From positions 1,736,001 through 1,800,000 of the forward strand of contig NZ_JAUSXY010000001.1 in the NCBI RefSeq assembly GCF_030944625.1: a DNA stretch of 64,000 nucleotides, written 5' to 3'. The notes beneath the pieces were generated by a model. The model did not search any database, was not told where the DNA came from, and saw only the letters and a program-made list of their open reading frames with translations. The DNA is from Arthrobacter sp. SLBN-112. GTDB taxonomy: Bacteria; Actinomycetota; Actinomycetes; Actinomycetales; Micrococcaceae. Shown here in pieces: positions 46,705 to 54,032 of the stretch. Each line of letters starts with the position of its first letter. Position 1 is the first letter of the stretch. Made by a program: the position numbers and the translations under genes.

Positions 46705-46779
46705 ATGTCCACCGCTGACCGCTCAGTACAGGAGCTTCCCCTCATCCGCCCCGTGGTTTCCCGGCGATCCCTGCCATGA
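46705..46779 (+). CDS. 24-residue ORF coupled to the next gene
   Basis: ATG at 46705 with AGGACGG upstream; 24 codons (MSTADRSVQELPLIRPVVS...) ending in TGA that overlaps the next ATG (ATGA at 46776-46779). The overlap and Shine-Dalgarno suggest a leader peptide or microprotein that feeds ribosomes into the following small membrane gene, which has no good Shine-Dalgarno of its own. No family is recognised. Confidence 0.4.
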   Translation: MSTADRSVQELPLIRPVVSRRSLP

Positions 46780-47018
46780 GCACGGCCCAGTCAGTGGCAC
46801 TCATATTTGTTGCTGCCTTTGTGTGGGTCGGCCTGACCCTGGTTGTTCTGCTGACGTTGCGGCGCCGCAGGAAAGGGTCCTCGGTGGTCGCTGCAGCACC
46901 GCCTCCCCCTGACCCCATCAGCTACCGGCCGCACCGGTCATGGCGGCGGGTACGTTCCGTTACCGGCCAGAGCCCGGGGCCGAGGCGCAGGCTGAGGCTC
47001 CGCAGAATCCGTCACTGA
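46776..47018 (+). CDS. Small single-pass membrane protein
   Basis: 80 aa. One strong helix (ALIFVAAFVWVGLTLVVLLTL) is followed by RRRRK, a proline stretch and a very basic tail (RPHRSWRRVRS...RRRLRLRRIRH), giving an N-out, C-in protein. The tail could bind nucleic acid or acidic lipid. It is weakly supported because codon bias in the tail is ordinary for GC-rich noise, but the coupled start and the following small membrane gene make it plausible. Confidence 0.5.
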   Translation: MSTAQSVALIFVAAFVWVGLTLVVLLTLRRRRKGSSVVAAAPPPPDPISYRPHRSWRRVRSVTGQSPGPRRRLRLRRIRH

Positions 47019-47040
47019 CCACCAGCAGTAGGAAGCAGTC

Positions 47041-47262
47041 ATGGATACCGGGACAATCCTCGGCTACACCGTCGGATATATCGCCGCCATGGGAGGGGTG
47101 TTCCTCCTCTATCTGCCCGTCATCGTTTTGCTCGTTGTCCTGCTCATCGCCGGCGGCGTGCTTCAGCTGTTGCTGGTCCCGTTCATCGCCCTGTTCAGGA
47201 AGCTCCGGCGCCGCCCCGAGCCGAATCTGGATCCGTCCTGGTTTCTGGATCGGCAACGGTAA
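47041..47262 (+). CDS. Small membrane protein, unknown function
   Basis: 73 aa with AGGAAGCAGTC upstream. A long hydrophobic stretch, ILGYTVGYIAAMGGVFLLYLPVIVLLVVLLIAGGVLQLLLVPFIALF, can form two helices; a basic LRRRPEPNLDP tail follows and it ends SWFLDRQR. It comes 22 bases after the previous small gene. No family is recognised. Confidence 0.6.
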   Translation: MDTGTILGYTVGYIAAMGGVFLLYLPVIVLLVVLLIAGGVLQLLLVPFIALFRKLRRRPEPNLDPSWFLDRQR

Positions 47263-47338
47263 TTGCCGGGCGGCATGCGGTCATGATCCTGGACTCAAAC
47301 CCATCGACGCGGGCGCCCTGTCAGGCTATCCTGACAGT

Positions 47339-48031
47339 ATGGATGCGCAACGAGATCCATGGAGTGAGGGCCAGTCAGTGTGGCAGCGCCTGCGCTCGTG
47401 GTTAGGCGATTCCCGGGACGCCCCGGCGAGTGATGTGGCAGCCCTGGGTGCGCTCAGTGATGTCCGGCAGTTGCGGTATTTGCTGGATCAGGCGGAGATC
47501 GCGGCGGTTCGTACGGCGCGTCGCCGCGGCTCATCATGGGCGGAAATCGCCGCCCGATTGGGCATCGCCCGTCAATCTGCGTGGGAACGCTGGCGGGACT
47601 TTGACGAGGTCATCCCGACCGGAGTCGTCCTGCCTACCTCCGGCGAGCAGACAGCCCGGGCGGCAGAGGCTGGCGCGGCCGCCGAGTTGGCCGCCCAGGC
47701 CGCCCGGGGAAGGCGAAGGCAGTCAAATGTCACCGTACCGAATGTCATCGGGTTGTCCCTCGACTCCGCACGGGCCGTCCTGATGGACAGTAAACTCGTT
47801 GCGGTCGGCCCCGACCCAGACGGCCTGCCCCTGGAGGCGGCGGGTTGGCCCAGCGGCGTCGTCACCGACCAGAGCCCGGAATCGGGGGCGACGGTGCCCA
47901 TAGGATCGCGGGTGATCCTGTGGTTGGGCAGCGGCGGCTCAGCGGGAGACCGCGAGCCGCGGCGACCGTCCCCAGGGCCCCGAAGCCTGCGGGCAATGCG
48001 GGAAGAACCTGCCAACGAGGCGACAAGCTGA
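47339..48031 (+). CDS. Helix-turn-helix protein with C-terminal PASTA domain
   Basis: 230 aa from the ATG at 47339. Residues ~40-85 (LRYLLDQAEIAAVRTARRRG and WAEIAARLGIARQSAWERW) form a helix-turn-helix of the kind that follows sigma-like or transposase folds. After an alanine-rich linker, VPNVIGLSLDSARAVLMDS to VILWLGSG is one PASTA domain. There is no membrane helix or signal, so this PASTA domain is cytoplasmic, unlike those of PknB or penicillin-binding proteins that bind muropeptides outside. A DNA-binding role is likely; the ligand is unknown. Confidence 0.8.
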   Translation: MDAQRDPWSEGQSVWQRLRSWLGDSRDAPASDVAALGALSDVRQLRYLLDQAEIAAVRTARRRGSSWAEIAARLGIARQSAWERWRDFDEVIPTGVVLPTSGEQTARAAEAGAAAELAAQAARGRRRQSNVTVPNVIGLSLDSARAVLMDSKLVAVGPDPDGLPLEAAGWPSGVVTDQSPESGATVPIGSRVILWLGSGGSAGDREPRRPSPGPRSLRAMREEPANEATS

Positions 48032-48041
48032 CCTCGCGCGT

Positions 48042-48065
48042 CGCGGGAGCCACGCCGGTCCCGCG
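48042..48065. terminator. Hairpin between convergent genes
   Basis: CGCGGGA pairs with TCCCGCG across a ten-base loop, directly after the HTH-PASTA gene and just before the stop of the leftward SDR gene. A short but G+C-rich bidirectional terminator candidate. Confidence 0.4.
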
Positions 48066-48896
48066 TCAATCTGTGATGTCGGTGCCGGTGCTCAGCTCCT
48101 GCCACTGATCGAGTTCGGCCCGCTGGGCGTCCGCCACCATCCCGAAGGCGCCGAACGCGTCCGTGCCCAGGACCAGCAGACCCGGCGGGGTGGGGGATTC
48201 GACGACGGCGATGATCGCCCGGGCGGCCTTGTCCGGATCGCCGGGCTGGTTGCCGTGGCTCGTGTCGCTCTCCTTGCGGCGCTTGCCTGCGGTGTCCGCG
48301 TAGTCGCCGATCGGCGTCGCCGACTGGGTGAGCGAGCGGCCCGCGAAATCGGTGCGGAAGCCGCCGGGTTCGATCGCGGTGACGTTGATGCCCAGCGGCT
48401 TCAGCTCGTTGCGGAGCGAGCCGGACATGCCCTCCAGTGCCGCCTTGGTCGCCGCATAGTAGCCGGAACCGGCCGGCGTGATGCGGGCGCCGATGGAGGA
48501 GATGTTCAGGATGGATCCTCCCTTGTTGGCCCGCATGCCCGGCAACACTGCCTTGATCATGTCCACCGCACCGAAAAAGTTGGTGTCGAACAGTTGGCGG
48601 ATGTCGGCGTCGTCCGCTTCCTCCACGGCGGCTCGGTACCCGTAGCCGGCGTTGTTGACCAGCACGTCCACGCTGCCGAACTTCTCCTCAGCCTGCTTGA
48701 CTGCCGCGCTGATCTGCGCCTTGTCGGTGACGTCGAGGGGGAGCGGAAGGGCAGTGTCCGGGAAACCGGCGGTGATGTCCTGCACGGAGTCGACGTTCCG
48801 GGCGGTGACGACGGCGTTGTGCCCGGACGCGAGCACGGCTTCCGCCAGTGCCCGGCCGAGTCCGGTGGAGCAGCCTGTGATGAGCCACGTTGCCAT
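48066..48896 (-). CDS. Short-chain dehydrogenase/reductase
   Basis: 276 aa from the ATG at 48896. WLITGCSTGLGRALAEAV is the cofactor TGxxxGxG motif, with ARN after the second strand favouring NADP. VDVLVNNAGYGYR, the catalytic Ser in ISSIGARITPAGS, and YYAATKAALEG (Tyr-x3-Lys) complete a classical SDR. Substrate unknown. It lies downstream of two aldo/keto reductase genes in the same direction, whose divergent XRE regulator probably controls the whole set. Confidence 0.9.
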   Translation of the reverse strand: MATWLITGCSTGLGRALAEAVLASGHNAVVTARNVDSVQDITAGFPDTALPLPLDVTDKAQISAAVKQAEEKFGSVDVLVNNAGYGYRAAVEEADDADIRQLFDTNFFGAVDMIKAVLPGMRANKGGSILNISSIGARITPAGSGYYAATKAALEGMSGSLRNELKPLGINVTAIEPGGFRTDFAGRSLTQSATPIGDYADTAGKRRKESDTSHGNQPGDPDKAARAIIAVVESPTPPGLLVLGTDAFGAFGMVADAQRAELDQWQELSTGTDITD

Positions 48897-48941
48897 GGGT
48901 TTTCCTTTCAGAGGGTTTTTGAAACAGGGTGGGTGCGGCAC

Positions 48942-49971
48942 TTAAGCGCCGTGCCGCCGTCGTGCGTGTGCTGTCAGTTCGTGGGCGCCGTAACTGTTGT
49001 CGTCGGGGTTGACGGTGACGCCGGGGGCCACCAGCTGGTCGATGCGGTCCAGCACCTCGGGCGCCAGCTTGGTGTCCGCGGCCGGTAGGTACGACTCGAG
49101 CTGTTCCATGGTGCGTGGTCCCACGATGGCCGAGGTGACGCCGGGGTGGTTGATGACGAACGCGATGGCCAGCTCGATGAGCGTGACTCCCGCCCATTCG
49201 GCCACCTGGGCCAGCTCTTCGACGATGTCGAGCTTTTGCTGGTTGGCGGGTTTGGTCATGTCGAACCGGGCGCTGGGGCGGCGGCTTGAGGTGGGTGTGG
49301 ACGGCGAGTCCTTCCGCCACCGGCCGGAGAGCCAGCCACCGGCGAGAGGGCTGTAGGTCAGGGTGCCCATGCCGTGCCGCTGGACCGCCGGCAGGACGTC
49401 CTCCTCGATGCCGCGGGTCAGGATGGAGTACGGCGGCTGCTCGGTGACGAACCGTTCCAGGTTGCGTTCGCGGGACGCCCACTGGGCTTCCACGATTTGC
49501 GATCCGGAGTAGGACGACGAACCGATGTAGCGCCACCTTGCCCTGGCGGACCAGATCGGTCAGGGCGCCCAGGGTCTCCTCCACGTCGGTGTCGGGACTG
49601 GGGCGGTGCACCTGGTAGAGGTCGATGTAGTCCGTGTTCAGCCGGCGCAGCGAGTTCTCCACCTCGCGGATGATCCAGCGGCGGGAGCCGCCGCGCTGGT
49701 TGGGGTCGTCCTCATTCATGGGCATGAAGAACTTGGTGGCGAGGAAGACGTCGTCGCGGCGCCCGGCCAGGGCCTCGCCGACGATCTCCTCCGAGGCGCC
49801 GCCGGAGTAGACGTCAGCGGTGTCGACGAAGTTGACGCCGGCGTCCAGGGCGCGGTGGATGATCCGGGTGGCGTCGGCGCGGTCATTGTTGCCCCAAGGG
49901 CCGAACATCATCGCACCCAGGCAGAGGGGGCTGACCTGCACCCCGGTGCGGCCAAGCGGGCGGTATTCCAT
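48942..49971 (-). pseudogene. Aldo/keto reductase, frameshifted
   Basis: The 5' part (start 49971) reads MEYRPLGRTGVQVSPLCLG, FVDTADVYSGGASE (catalytic Asp and Tyr), LATKFFMP (Lys) and IDLYQVHRPSP (His), all normal AKR motifs. After GKV at about 49530 the frame breaks; YIGSSSYSGSQIVEAQWASRE continues one frame over, through GVTSAIVGPRTMEQLES, to 48942. One extra base explains it (GTGGCGC for GTGCGC on the coding strand). Restored length is ~342 aa. All catalytic residues precede the break, but the cofactor-binding C-terminus would be lost if the shift is real. Confidence 0.82.
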
Positions 49972-49982
49972 TGGTTCTCTCC

Positions 49983-50870
49983 TCAGGCTTCCGGAATGAC
50001 CATGGCGAACCGCTCCGGACGGGCAACGTCCGGGTCCGGGCCGCTGCGGACGCCGGTGTCCAGGGCGTCAATCGCGGCCAAATCGGCGGCGGACAGCTCA
50101 AAGCCGAACACGTCGAAGTTCTCGGCGATCCGGCTCGGGTTGGTGGACTTGGGAATCGCGGAGCGGCCCTGCTGCAGGTGCCAGCGCAGCATCACCTGGG
50201 CGGGCGTCTTGCCATGGGCCTGCGCGACGCCGGCGATCACCGGGTCCCGCATGACGTTCTTCCGGTTCTCGCCCCACCCGGGGTAGAACGTGATGCCGCC
50301 AATTGGAGACCAGGCCTGCGTGATGATGCCATGCGCGGCGTCCGCCGCCTGGACGTTCCGCTGGGCGAAGTAAGGGTGCAGCTCGATCTGGTTCACGGCC
50401 GGAACCACGTCGGTTTCCGCCAGCAACTGGTTCAGGTGGTGCGGCATGAAGTTGCTGACGCCGATGGCCCGCACCCGCCCGTCCGCCAGCAGGGTTTCCA
50501 GGGCTTTGTACGCGGCGATGGTTTGCTCGAACCGGTCCGGGGCGGGCTGGTGCAGGATGAGCAGGTCCAGCTGGTCCACCCCGAGCTTGCCAACGCCCTT
50601 GTCCCACGCGTGCAGGGCCTGGTCGTAGCCGTAGTCGCTGACCCAGATCTTCGTTTCGATGAAGACGTCGGCGCGGTCCAGGCCGGAGCGGCGGATGCCT
50701 TCGCCCACCTCCCGCTCGTTGCCGTAGGCGGCGGCTGTGTCGATGTGCCGGTAGCCCACCTCGAGCGCGGTCTGGACGGCCGCCGTCGTCTCTTCCGGGG
50801 GACTTTGGAAGACGCCGAGGCCGAGTGCGGGCATGGTGATGCCGTTGTTGAGTGTGAGTTCCTTAACCAT
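49983..50870 (-). CDS. Aldo/keto reductase (AKR5 type)
   Basis: 295 aa. LNNGITMPALGLGVFQ is the usual start. The catalytic tetrad is visible: DTAAAYGNE (Asp, Tyr), ETKIWV (Lys) and LLILHQP (His). IGVSNFMPHHLNQLL and IPKSTNPSRIAENFDVF form the NADPH site. It resembles 2,5-diketogluconate and methylglyoxal-type reductases. It is the first gene of a leftward set with a second AKR and an SDR, facing the XRE regulator. Confidence 0.92.
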   Translation of the reverse strand: MVKELTLNNGITMPALGLGVFQSPPEETTAAVQTALEVGYRHIDTAAAYGNEREVGEGIRRSGLDRADVFIETKIWVSDYGYDQALHAWDKGVGKLGVDQLDLLILHQPAPDRFEQTIAAYKALETLLADGRVRAIGVSNFMPHHLNQLLAETDVVPAVNQIELHPYFAQRNVQAADAAHGIITQAWSPIGGITFYPGWGENRKNVMRDPVIAGVAQAHGKTPAQVMLRWHLQQGRSAIPKSTNPSRIAENFDVFGFELSAADLAAIDALDTGVRSGPDPDVARPERFAMVIPEA

Positions 50871-50902
50871 TCCTTCACGGTATTGGGATGCGGAGGTTTG
50901 TG

Positions 50903-50923
50903 GGAGGGCTTGACAGTCCCTCC
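50903..50923. promoter_or_regulatory. Inverted repeat between XRE regulator and reductase genes
   Basis: GGAGGG and CCCTCC flank a nine-base spacer that contains TTGACA, in the 86-bp gap between divergent starts. A candidate operator for the XRE regulator that also overlaps a -35-like hexamer. Confidence 0.35.
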
Positions 50924-50956
50924 TTCGCCGGCCGCGGCGGCGGTAGCGTGGAGGCC

Positions 50957-51839
50957 ATGACGAACAGCGACGACGTGCGGAAGTTCCTTTCTTCCCGCCG
51001 TGCCCGGCTCACGCCGGACGAAGCCGGGCTGCCGGCGTACGGCGGCAACCGTCGCGTGAAGGGCCTGCGCCGGGAGGAGGTGGCCATGCTCGCTGGGATG
51101 AGCATCGACTACTACATCCGGCTGGAGCGGGGGAACCTTTCCGGCGCCTCGGACAGCGTCCTGGAGGCGCTGGCGCGTGCCTTGCAGTTGGACGACGCCG
51201 AGACGGCCCACCTTTTCGACCTGGCACGTGCATCCACGGCCGCTCCCCGGGTGCGGCGCAAACGCAGCCCGCTGACGGTGCGGCCCAGCGTGCAGCGCGT
51301 CATCGACGCGATTACCACCGCGCCGGCCTGGGTCCGCAATGACCGCGGTGACGTCCTGGCCGCCAATGAACTGGGCCGGGCGCTGTACCTGGAGATGATG
51401 ACCGACGACGTGACCCCGCCGAACAGCGCACGGTTCACCTTCCTGAACCCGAAGGCACGGGAGTTCTTCGCCGATTGGGAGCGCGCGGCGGATGACATCG
51501 TGGCTGTTTTGCGGTCCACGGCCGGGAAGAATCCAGTACGACAAGGATCTCTCGGACCTGATCGGCGAGCTCTCGACGCAGAGCGAGGAGTTCCGCGTCC
51601 GCTGGGCCCGGCACGATGTGAAGTACCACCGTACCGGCCGCAAACGGCTCCACCATTCCGTCGTGGGGGACCTGGACCTGACCTACGAGGCCCTGGAGCT
51701 ACCCGCCGATCCCGGCCTGCGGATCAACGTCTACACGGCCGAGCCGGGAACGCCGTCGGAGGACGCGCTGAAGGTGCTGGCCAGCTGGGCCGCCACGCAG
51801 CTCCGCGCGGGAGAGGTCCCCGCCAGGGAAACCAGCTGA
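50957..51839 (+). pseudogene. XRE-family regulator with MmyB-like ligand domain, frameshifted
   Basis: Start ATG at 50957 with GTGGAGGCC upstream. Residues ~8-75 form the helix-turn-helix (RRVKGLRREEVAMLAGMSID, YYIRLERGNLSGASDSVLEAL). The ligand domain VLAANELGRALY...NSARFTFLNPKAREFFADWE runs to about 51530. There the frame breaks, and YDKDLSDLIGELSTQSEEFR...RLHHSVVGDLDLTYEAL continues one frame over to 51839. One extra A near 51535 explains it. Restored length is ~293 aa, as in the family. These regulators usually sit beside, and repress, the reductase they face. Confidence 0.82.
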
Positions 51840-51840
51840 C

Positions 51841-51900
51841 GCACCGTTTCCGAGGGCGCACATTCCCTGGCGCGGGCCACCCGAGTTCCAGCGCCTGGTA
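51841..51900. repeat. Dispersed intergenic palindromic repeat, copy D (partial)
   Basis: GGCGCACATTCCCTGGCGCG matches an arm of copy C, and the rest follows the E copies in reverse orientation. It starts at the stop of the XRE gene. About 60 bp, shorter than the others. Confidence 0.5.
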
Positions 51901-51965
51901 AGCCGCCGGCGTCTATCCGGCCAGTGTGCGGCGGGCCGTCCTGCCCTCAATCAGCTCACTCATTT

Positions 51966-52018
51966 GTGCCAGATATGACTCATTTGCCTCTAATGGGCGT
52001 TTGTGACAGATCTGGCAC
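51966..52018. repeat. Imperfect inverted repeat upstream of the universal stress gene
   Basis: GTGCCAGATAT pairs with AGATCTGGCAC (10 of 11) across a 31-base spacer, 64 bases before the next start. It may be a regulatory or attenuating hairpin. ACTCATTTG also occurs twice nearby (51958 and 51978). Confidence 0.35.
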
Positions 52019-52081
52019 TCGCTGTCCACATGCCTCGGATGTCCGGCTGCGCAGTAGAATCCGGATCTGACAGGAGTTGAC

Positions 52082-52630
52082 ATGACTGAGCCAGGGAAAC
52101 AACCAAGCCCCGCTGCCGGGCGCACGCCGTACGTTGCACGCAAGATCAGTGGGCCGGTGCTCATGGGCGTCGTGCCCGGCCAGCCGCTGGCCGTCGCGCA
52201 CCGTGCCGCCGAGCTGGCCTACAGCCTCGGCGTGAAGCTGGTCTGCGCCTACGTGGACGTCACCACCTACCTTGCTGAGGAGCCGGACGGCAGGGTGGAG
52301 GCCCGGCCGATCGACCCGGACGGGATTGATGACGACATCGAAGGAATCAGTGCCACCATCGCCGCGGAACTCCGCGCGGCCCTCGACGGAACCGGCGTCG
52401 ACTGGTCCTTCGTGACCCTTGCCGGTGACCCTGCCAGGGCACTGGGGCGCCTGGCGGAATCCGCCGACGCGTCAGTCATTGTGGTGGGCACCCGCGAGCG
52501 CGGACTCGGAGCCCGGCTCGAGGAACTGCTGGTGGGATCTGTCGCCGTGCACCTCACCCACCGCCAGCACCGGCCCGTCCTGGTTGTCCCGCTTGCGCCG
52601 CACAGGCACCAGCCGAAGGCGGGCCACTGA
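52082..52630 (+). CDS. Universal stress protein domain protein
   Basis: 182 aa with ACAGGAGTTGAC upstream. The UspA fold begins PVLMGVVPGQPLAVAHRAAEL and ends SVIVVGTRERGLGARLEELLVGSVAVHL, which contains the G-x2-G-x9-G(S/T) ATP loop in a close variant, then RPVLVVPLAP. It is probably a cytosolic dimer. TGATG at 52628-52632 couples it to the first crcB gene. A link between stress protein and fluoride channels is not established; it may just share the operon. Confidence 0.85.
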   Translation: MTEPGKQPSPAAGRTPYVARKISGPVLMGVVPGQPLAVAHRAAELAYSLGVKLVCAYVDVTTYLAEEPDGRVEARPIDPDGIDDDIEGISATIAAELRAALDGTGVDWSFVTLAGDPARALGRLAESADASVIVVGTRERGLGARLEELLVGSVAVHLTHRQHRPVLVVPLAPHRHQPKAGH

Positions 52631-53217
52631 TGGAACCGCCGGTTCCCGAGGCCCAGGCGGGGACGGCGGACACGCAGGGGCACGACGACGGGACCCGGCT
52701 TCCGGAGGGTGGCGGCCAGCAGGCTGCAGCGGACCAGGGGACCCTCGGTGCGGCGCGCGCCCACCGGCCGGTGCACCTGCACCCCGGGTTCCTGTTGGTG
52801 GTCATCGCCGGAGGGATCCTGGGGGCACTGGCCCGTTACGGCATGAGCAGCATCCTGCCTGCCCCGGGCGGCTGGCCGGTCCCCACCCTGGTCATTAACC
52901 TTTCCGGCGCGTTCCTGCTCGGCCTCCTGCTGGAGGCTCTGGTTCGGAGGGGGCCTGACACGGGGCGGCTGCGGCTGATCCGGCTGTTCGTTGGCACCGG
53001 CTTCATGGGCGCGTTCACCACGTATAGCACTTTGGCGGTGGAAACGAACACCCTGTTCGGGGCCGGACGCGTCGCCGATGCGCTGCTCTACGTCGGGGTC
53101 AGTGTGGCGGCCGGCGCGGCGGCTACCACTGCGGGGATCTGGCTGGCGGCGGGCCATCACGCTCGGGCAACCGATCGCCGGGAGAAGGCCGTGGGCGCGC
53201 GCAAGGAGGGCCAGTGA
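52630..53217 (+). CDS. crcB: CrcB fluoride channel subunit with N-terminal extension
   Basis: 195 aa. About 50 disordered residues precede the usual Fluc start. Four helices follow with GGILGALARYGMS (conserved R), NLSGAFLLGLLLE (conserved N), and GFMGAFTTYSTLAVE (the TTYS fluoride site). Fluc channels are dual-topology dimers; two-gene actinobacterial systems form heterodimers. It overlaps both neighbours, so stoichiometry with the second subunit is likely fixed. The extension is unusual and may be a later start; no better ATG is visible. Confidence 0.9.
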   Translation: MEPPVPEAQAGTADTQGHDDGTRLPEGGGQQAAADQGTLGAARAHRPVHLHPGFLLVVIAGGILGALARYGMSSILPAPGGWPVPTLVINLSGAFLLGLLLEALVRRGPDTGRLRLIRLFVGTGFMGAFTTYSTLAVETNTLFGAGRVADALLYVGVSVAAGAAATTAGIWLAAGHHARATDRREKAVGARKEGQ

Positions 53218-53591
53218 GCGTCGTGACGATCCTCCTGATCGGCCTTGCCGGCGGGCTCGGCGCAGCCACCCGGTTCGTCGTCGACGGCCTGGTACGGTCC
53301 AGGATCCGCACCGCCCTGCCGGTGGGAACCATCATCATCAACGTCACGGGGTCGTTCATGCTGGGCCTGCTCGCCGGTGCCGTGATCGTCCACGCGGCGC
53401 CGGCCGAGCTGCAGGCCATTGCCGGTACTGGTTTCCTTGGCGGTTACACCACGTTCAGCACGGCCAGCTTTGAAACCGTGCGGCTCATCCAGTCCCGCCG
53501 CACCGGGCTGGCCCTCCTCAACGGAATCGGCACCGCCGTGGCCGCGGTGGCCGCAGCCGCCGGCGGCCTGGCTCTGGCCGCCCTGCTCTGA
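53214..53591 (+). CDS. crcB: CrcB fluoride channel subunit 2
   Basis: 125 aa from the GTG at 53214 inside the previous stop. GLAGGLGAATRFVVDGLV, NVTGSFMLGLLAG and TGFLGGYTTFSTASFETV give the conserved Arg, Asn and TTFS sites over four helices. It is the partner of the upstream subunit. Its last 31 codons lie in the first unit of a 320-bp tandem duplication, so a second copy of this C-terminus lies further on. Confidence 0.92.
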   Translation: MSVVTILLIGLAGGLGAATRFVVDGLVRSRIRTALPVGTIIINVTGSFMLGLLAGAVIVHAAPAELQAIAGTGFLGGYTTFSTASFETVRLIQSRRTGLALLNGIGTAVAAVAAAAGGLALAALL

Positions 53592-53810
53592 GGCTGACGG
53601 GCGGCCTGCGGTCCCGATATCCGTTTGCGACCCTCATATCCGTTTTCGCTGCCCGGATTCCTGGGCGCGGGCCACATTTCGGGTGCGCCAGGTAGCGCGT
53701 GCGTCATAGCCGGTTTTGTGCGTCGAGGACGGCAGAGCGCGTCCGACGACGGGCCACACCTGCCGCTGCCAGCTTCTGTTCCAGCGCCCCGGGTTCCTTG
53801 AGGTCGGCCC
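53491..53810. repeat. 320-bp tandem duplication, unit 1
   Basis: Unit 1 starts in crcB subunit 2 (AGTCCCGCCGCACC) and runs to a copy of the 3' end of the convergent AbiEi-like gene. It matches 53811-54130 at all but about eight positions. Confidence 0.92.
53613..53712. repeat. Dispersed intergenic palindromic repeat, copy E1
   Basis: About 100 bp in reverse orientation to copies B and C (CGAAAACGGATATG read on the minus strand matches B's CGAAAACGGATTTG). It lies inside duplication unit 1. Confidence 0.55.
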
Positions 53811-53824
53811 AGTCCCACCGCACC
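53704..53824 (-). pseudogene. Duplicated C-terminal fragment of the AbiEi-like gene
   Basis: The minus strand encodes RWDWADLKEPGALEQKLAAAG to LDAQNRL, which repeats the end of the intact gene at 54024-54995 with one residue change (Q for R). It has no start or N-terminus and arose with the 320-bp duplication. Confidence 0.8.
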
Positions 53825-53911
53825 GGACTGGCCCTCCTCAACGGAATCGGCACCGCCGTGGCCGCGGTGGCCGCAGCCGCCGGCGGCCTGGCTCTGGCCA
53901 CCCTGCTCTGA
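53819..53911 (+). pseudogene. Duplicated C-terminal fragment of crcB subunit 2
   Basis: Encodes HRTGLALLNGIGTAVAAVAA to GLALATLL and a stop, the last 31 codons of crcB subunit 2 with one A-to-T change. No start codon or upstream domain; a product of the duplication. Confidence 0.8.
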
Positions 53912-53932
53912 GGCTGACGGGCGGCCTGCGGT

Positions 53933-54032
53933 CCCGATATCCGTTTGCGACCCTCATATCCGTTTTCGCTGCCCGGATTCCTGGGCGCGGGCCACATTTC
54001 GGGTGCGCCAGGTAGCGCGTGCGTCATAGCCG
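53933..54032. repeat. Dispersed intergenic palindromic repeat, copy E2
   Basis: Copy of E1 carried in duplication unit 2; it ends at the stop codon of the AbiEi-like gene. Confidence 0.55.

Noticed and set aside
51960..52081. Fluoride riboswitch before the operon with crcB genes
   Set aside because: The crcB motif blocks are not present; only a generic inverted repeat is seen.
51913..52083. Minus-strand ORF of 56 codons with a C-x3-H...C-x2-C pattern (YCAAGHPRHVDSECQICHKR)
   Set aside because: It looks like a small zinc ribbon but has no purine-rich Shine-Dalgarno, its ATG abuts the divergent stress-protein start, and it crosses an inverted repeat. Chance is more likely.
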